From NCBI GenBank assembly GCA_023374025.1, contig SIJG01000006.1, positions 1,007,814-1,071,813 on the forward strand: DNA of 64,000 nt, given 5' to 3'. Made by a program: the position numbers and the translations under genes. The notes beneath the pieces are model-generated. The model saw nothing but the letters and a program-made list of their open reading frames with translations. It did not search any database and was not told the DNA's origin. Below are positions 61,301-64,000 of this stretch, piece after piece. Positions within the stretch are counted from its first letter, which is position 1. Every line of letters starts with the position of its first letter. Origin of the DNA: Heterodera schachtii. Taxonomy: Eukaryota > Nematoda > Chromadorea > Rhabditida > Heteroderidae.

Positions 61301-64000
61301 CCGTACACAAAATGGTAAGAAATACAGTATAAAATTGAAGTGAAGCATTGGCAAAAAGGCCAAAATAAGTGATAATGATGATGAGAGGTGATATGATCAC
61401 TGATCAGGTACATCAACAACCAAATGGTCTGTCAGACGGAGGACGTGGAAATGACCAGCGAGGGCGGCGTGTACAAGTTGGTGATCCACGGCTGCACAAC
61501 GGACATGACCGGCAAAATAAAATGCGTGGCGGGCAACAAAATGGGCGAGGCGACCATCGAAGGTGGGGGCAGAAGGAATGGCACTAGGAAAAGGCACATT
61601 TGGCATTCTGCTGCCATTGCATACCGGACAAATGCCGTACTGTTCAGGCAAATTGACTGTGATGGCCCCGGTGCCGGTGGAATTTGAAACGGCCCTTTGC
61701 GACGCGACGTGCCGCGAAGGGGACACGCTGAAGCTGAAGGCGGTGCTTCTTGGCGAGCCGATGCCCGACGTCACCTGGTTCATCAACGGCAAGAAGTTGG
61801 AAGAGTCTCAGAACATCAAAATTCACGCCGACGCCGGCACGTACACTGTGACGATAAAGGTACTGTAAGGGGCAGACGAATTGTGACAGAATACCAACAA
61901 TTTATTGTGCCAAGGACATCACCATCGACTACTCGGGGCTGGTCGTATGCGAGGCGCTCAATGAGTTCGGCAAGGCGTCGTCGCAGGCGACGCTGAAGGT
62001 GCTGCCGCGCGGGGAGCCGCCGGACTTTTTGGAATGGCTGAGTAATGTCAGGGCCCGTCCCGGCTCACAGGTTGGGGGAGGGGAAGCATGCATATTTGAA
62101 ATATTAATTTTTTTTTATTCTCTGCCTCATAGGTGCACCACAAAGTCGTGTACACGGGCGACCCGCGTCCGTCCATCGCTTGGTTCATCAACGGGCACGA
62201 GGTGCGCGACTCGAGCGAAATAAGCATCCGAACGGACAGCAACACGTCCGCGCTGGTGATCAACAGCTTCAGCCCGGACAAACACGTGGGAGAGATCATT
62301 TGCAAGGCGGAGAATGACGCGGGGTGAGAAGCATTTTGAAATGGAGGGAAAAGCCATTAAATGGTCAATAATGAGTTAATGACTAATGCATAAATGAAAA
62401 TAAGTTTAAAATTAAAATTTTAGTCATTTTCTCAAAATATCACATAAAATTTAAAAGATTTATCGGAAGTGTGAATTGGAAAATCAGAACACTTTTCTTT
62501 AAAATAAATAAATAAATTAATATATTTTTATTTAGCGAAGTTTCCTGCACCGCAAATATGGCAGTACGTTAATTCTTTTCGGCCTTTTAAGTGCATTTGT
62601 TTGAGGAGTAATTTTTGTAAATTTGATCATCAGACGTACACATCGGACATGTTCACCGAGTCGGAAAGCGGCTCAATGGTGGAGGACCAGCAGATGAGAG
62701 AAATGCTGGAAGTTGAGAGGCAAACGATGCGCACGCCGACGCCAATAATGGCACCGGCATTCATCACCAAAATCAAAGACACGCGGACCCAACGCGGGCA
62801 CCAGGCCATTTTCGAATGTGTAGTGCCGGACACGAAGGGCGTGTGCTGCAAGTGGCTCAAAGACGGCAAAGTGAGTGCCGAACTCGGAAGGGCACCTTAT
62901 TTATTCCTTGAAACATTTAGAATATCGATATTAGAGACGAGAACAAGACCGAATTCTTTCAGTATTCCCAGAGATTCTGATTTTGACACTGATGATTTTT
63001 TGTAAAATGCGTCCCGATCAGGATCTCAAAAACAGTCTTGATATCCATGTCCGGGTCCAGTTCCCGAGTCTTGGTTTTGAGATTTTTTCCTAATTCCCTC
63101 CACAAAGGAAATTGAACTGATCGCCCGAATTCGCGTCCAAGTGCAAACCATCGAAGGGTTCACCACCAGTGAGCTGGTCATTGACGAAGTTGAGCCTGAA
63201 GACGCGGGCAAGTACACCGTCGTTGTGGAGAATGTGGCCGGCAGTGCGGTGTGCGAAGCGGAACTCACTGTTGTCGGTGTGCTCTTTTTACCGTTAATTA
63301 CTGACTAATTAAAACTAATTAATTGCCAAAAGGGTTTAATTATCATTAAAACTAATTAATTGCCAAAGAAAGGTATAATTATCAAATATATGTCAGTGTA
63401 GTTGCTGCTGCTTATAATGTTCTTTAATTTGCTATTTTTTTCCCGCAGAAACGCTGGACAAACCCGTGCAGATTGCGCCTGAATTTGTGGTTCAGTTGCA
63501 GGACAAGCAGGTGCGCGAGGCGGAGCGCTGCACATTCGAGTGCAAAGTAACCGGACTGCCAGAGCCGACGTGCAGTTGGTACCGCGACGAGGAACGCCTG
63601 ACGGAGCAGACGCAGCACGTGCGCATCGAAAGCGTGAAGGGCATTCAGCGGCTGACCATCGAATCGGTGGAGCTGACGCATGCGGGCACGTACACGTGCC
63701 GAGCGGAGAACGCGCTGGGACGGACGGAGACGAGCGCAACGCTGCGCATTGAGAGTGAGTGACCAATCCCGCACTTAAATGATTTCTATTTGACAAAACA
63801 AAGTAATTATTAACCAAGAATTAATTATTTAAATTTTGCAGCCCAAGCACCACAGTTCACGCGCACTCTGTCGGACCAGGAAGCGCAGATCGGTGGCCAG
63901 GTGGTGTTGGAATGCAGCGTGACTGGCATTCCCCAGCCGACCATCGAGTTCCAAACTGTGCACGACAGTTTCCGCATTCTGACCGGCACGCGCGTGTCCA
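48945..64000 (+). CDS. unc-89: UNC-89 / obscurin giant muscle M-line protein (5' part, runs off the window)
   Basis: Starts MDRISRKQRQLERKYDNL, like the C. elegans protein. A Ser/Gln-rich segment with a run of 13 glutamines follows (49290-49350), then an SH3 domain (FVAIQDYVPEPG ... GQIVEVLDNKNPANWLVRTK, 49405-49690). Next come a DH (RhoGEF) domain (about 49816-50750, with YYSDDPGKVGQTFLRLERDF) and a PH domain (50805-51500, with WEDDAQQASEKYIFLFRNKM and a C-terminal RRAWLRDIGEM). A linker follows (PRKKVKSPPVISPTGSSTS, 53789-53935). Then 17 Ig domains start at about 54140, 54650, 55150, 55581, 55999, 57411, 57766, 58920, 59395, 59989, 60537, 61190, 61648, 62011, 62755, 63448 and 63842 (the last cut off). 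The protein organises M-lines and links thick filaments to Rho and proteasome signalling. Kinase domains expected at the C-terminus lie outside. Oddities: a near-absent KSP linker and a one-base frameshift near 59367-59375. Confidence 0.93.
51097..51192. repeat. Short foldback in unc-89 intron
   Basis: TTTCGTAAAAGTGCCAATTT TTACAGAT at the left is mirrored by ATCTGTAAAAACTGGCACTT TTTACGAAAC at the right, with a 35-40 base loop. It sits in the intron between the two PH-domain exons and is likely a small transposon remnant. Confidence 0.7.
51520..53788. other. Long unc-89 intron with a possible alternative exon
   Basis: This 2.2-kb intron separates the PH domain from the KSPPV linker. It contains C-rich and CT-rich tracts (52330-52640, 53020-53050) and TGATCA motifs. 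An open frame at 53483-53724 (ELLETEEGGIELVDPSW, then DETPRRGRRTTPGTGSTTPG) is Ser/Thr/Pro-rich and could be an alternative exon or start of unc-89. No splice evidence settles this. Confidence 0.45.
58276..58980 (+). other. unc-89: Short linker exons in place of the UNC-89 KSP region
   Basis: After the seventh Ig domain the gene has only short charged exons: RFSDEEESKSSATESQVTQL near 58300, GKSTSIVVEQSSQKTEFKQC near 58680, and EKVHEQFESFSRVLTEGP near 58870. No Lys-Ser-Pro repeats are present. In C. elegans this position is occupied by a long KSP-rich segment and several more Ig domains. Confidence 0.7.

Overview
The window is nuclear DNA of a nematode. Most genes are cut by many short (about 45-60 bp) GT..AG introns. 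Several conserved genes are best explained as nematode orthologues: the giant muscle protein UNC-89/obscurin, meckelin (MKS-3), an elongated nematode-type globin and a class-2 LIPS-type lipase. AT-rich TTAATTAA-type introns, long homopolymer G/C runs and dense small transposable elements suggest a repeat-rich genome. A plant-parasitic tylenchid would fit, but this is a guess; only Nematoda is well supported. All identifications come from reading the translated exons; no database search was run.

Layout. 0.2-5.6 kb (minus): a multi-exon globin gene with long low-complexity N- and C-terminal extensions. 5.6-9.5 kb: no convincing gene, with foldback elements. 9.5-13.4 kb (minus): three small genes in a row, namely an unknown lysine-rich protein with three 15-residue repeats, an unknown 130-residue protein, and a PSMD9 homologue lacking its PDZ domain. 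13.5-17.4 kb: repeats plus one doubtful broken gene.

17.5-28.8 kb: a large inverted duplication. Two convergent copies of a probable zinc-finger transcription factor gene (one BED-like and two FLYWCH-like fingers) lie about 4.3 kb apart. The spacer holds a small secreted, His/Arg-rich peptide-precursor gene. The left copy has a 779-bp intron full of GC-rich hairpin repeats and homopolymers, and one damaged splice donor. The right copy lacks both.

29-32.3 kb: repeats, including a tandem duplication of about 460 bp. 32.8-34.3 kb (minus): a divergent Msp1/ATAD1-type AAA ATPase with an altered pore loop. 34.5-36.0 kb: two foldback elements with clear target-site duplications, the second directly upstream of an RMC1 gene (36.1-39.2 kb, plus; Mon1-Ccz1 Rab7 GEF subunit). 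40.6-42.9 kb (plus): secreted lipase. 43.0-48.0 kb (minus): meckelin, interrupted by a 27-bp minisatellite. 48.9 kb to the end (plus): unc-89, with SH3, DH and PH domains and 17 immunoglobulin domains before the window ends; the KSP linker known from C. elegans is nearly absent.

Neighbouring genes are mostly housekeeping or structural and functionally unrelated. The organised, unusual part is the zinc-finger inverted duplication with its nested secreted gene, and a set of foldback/hairpin repeat families that recur across the window.
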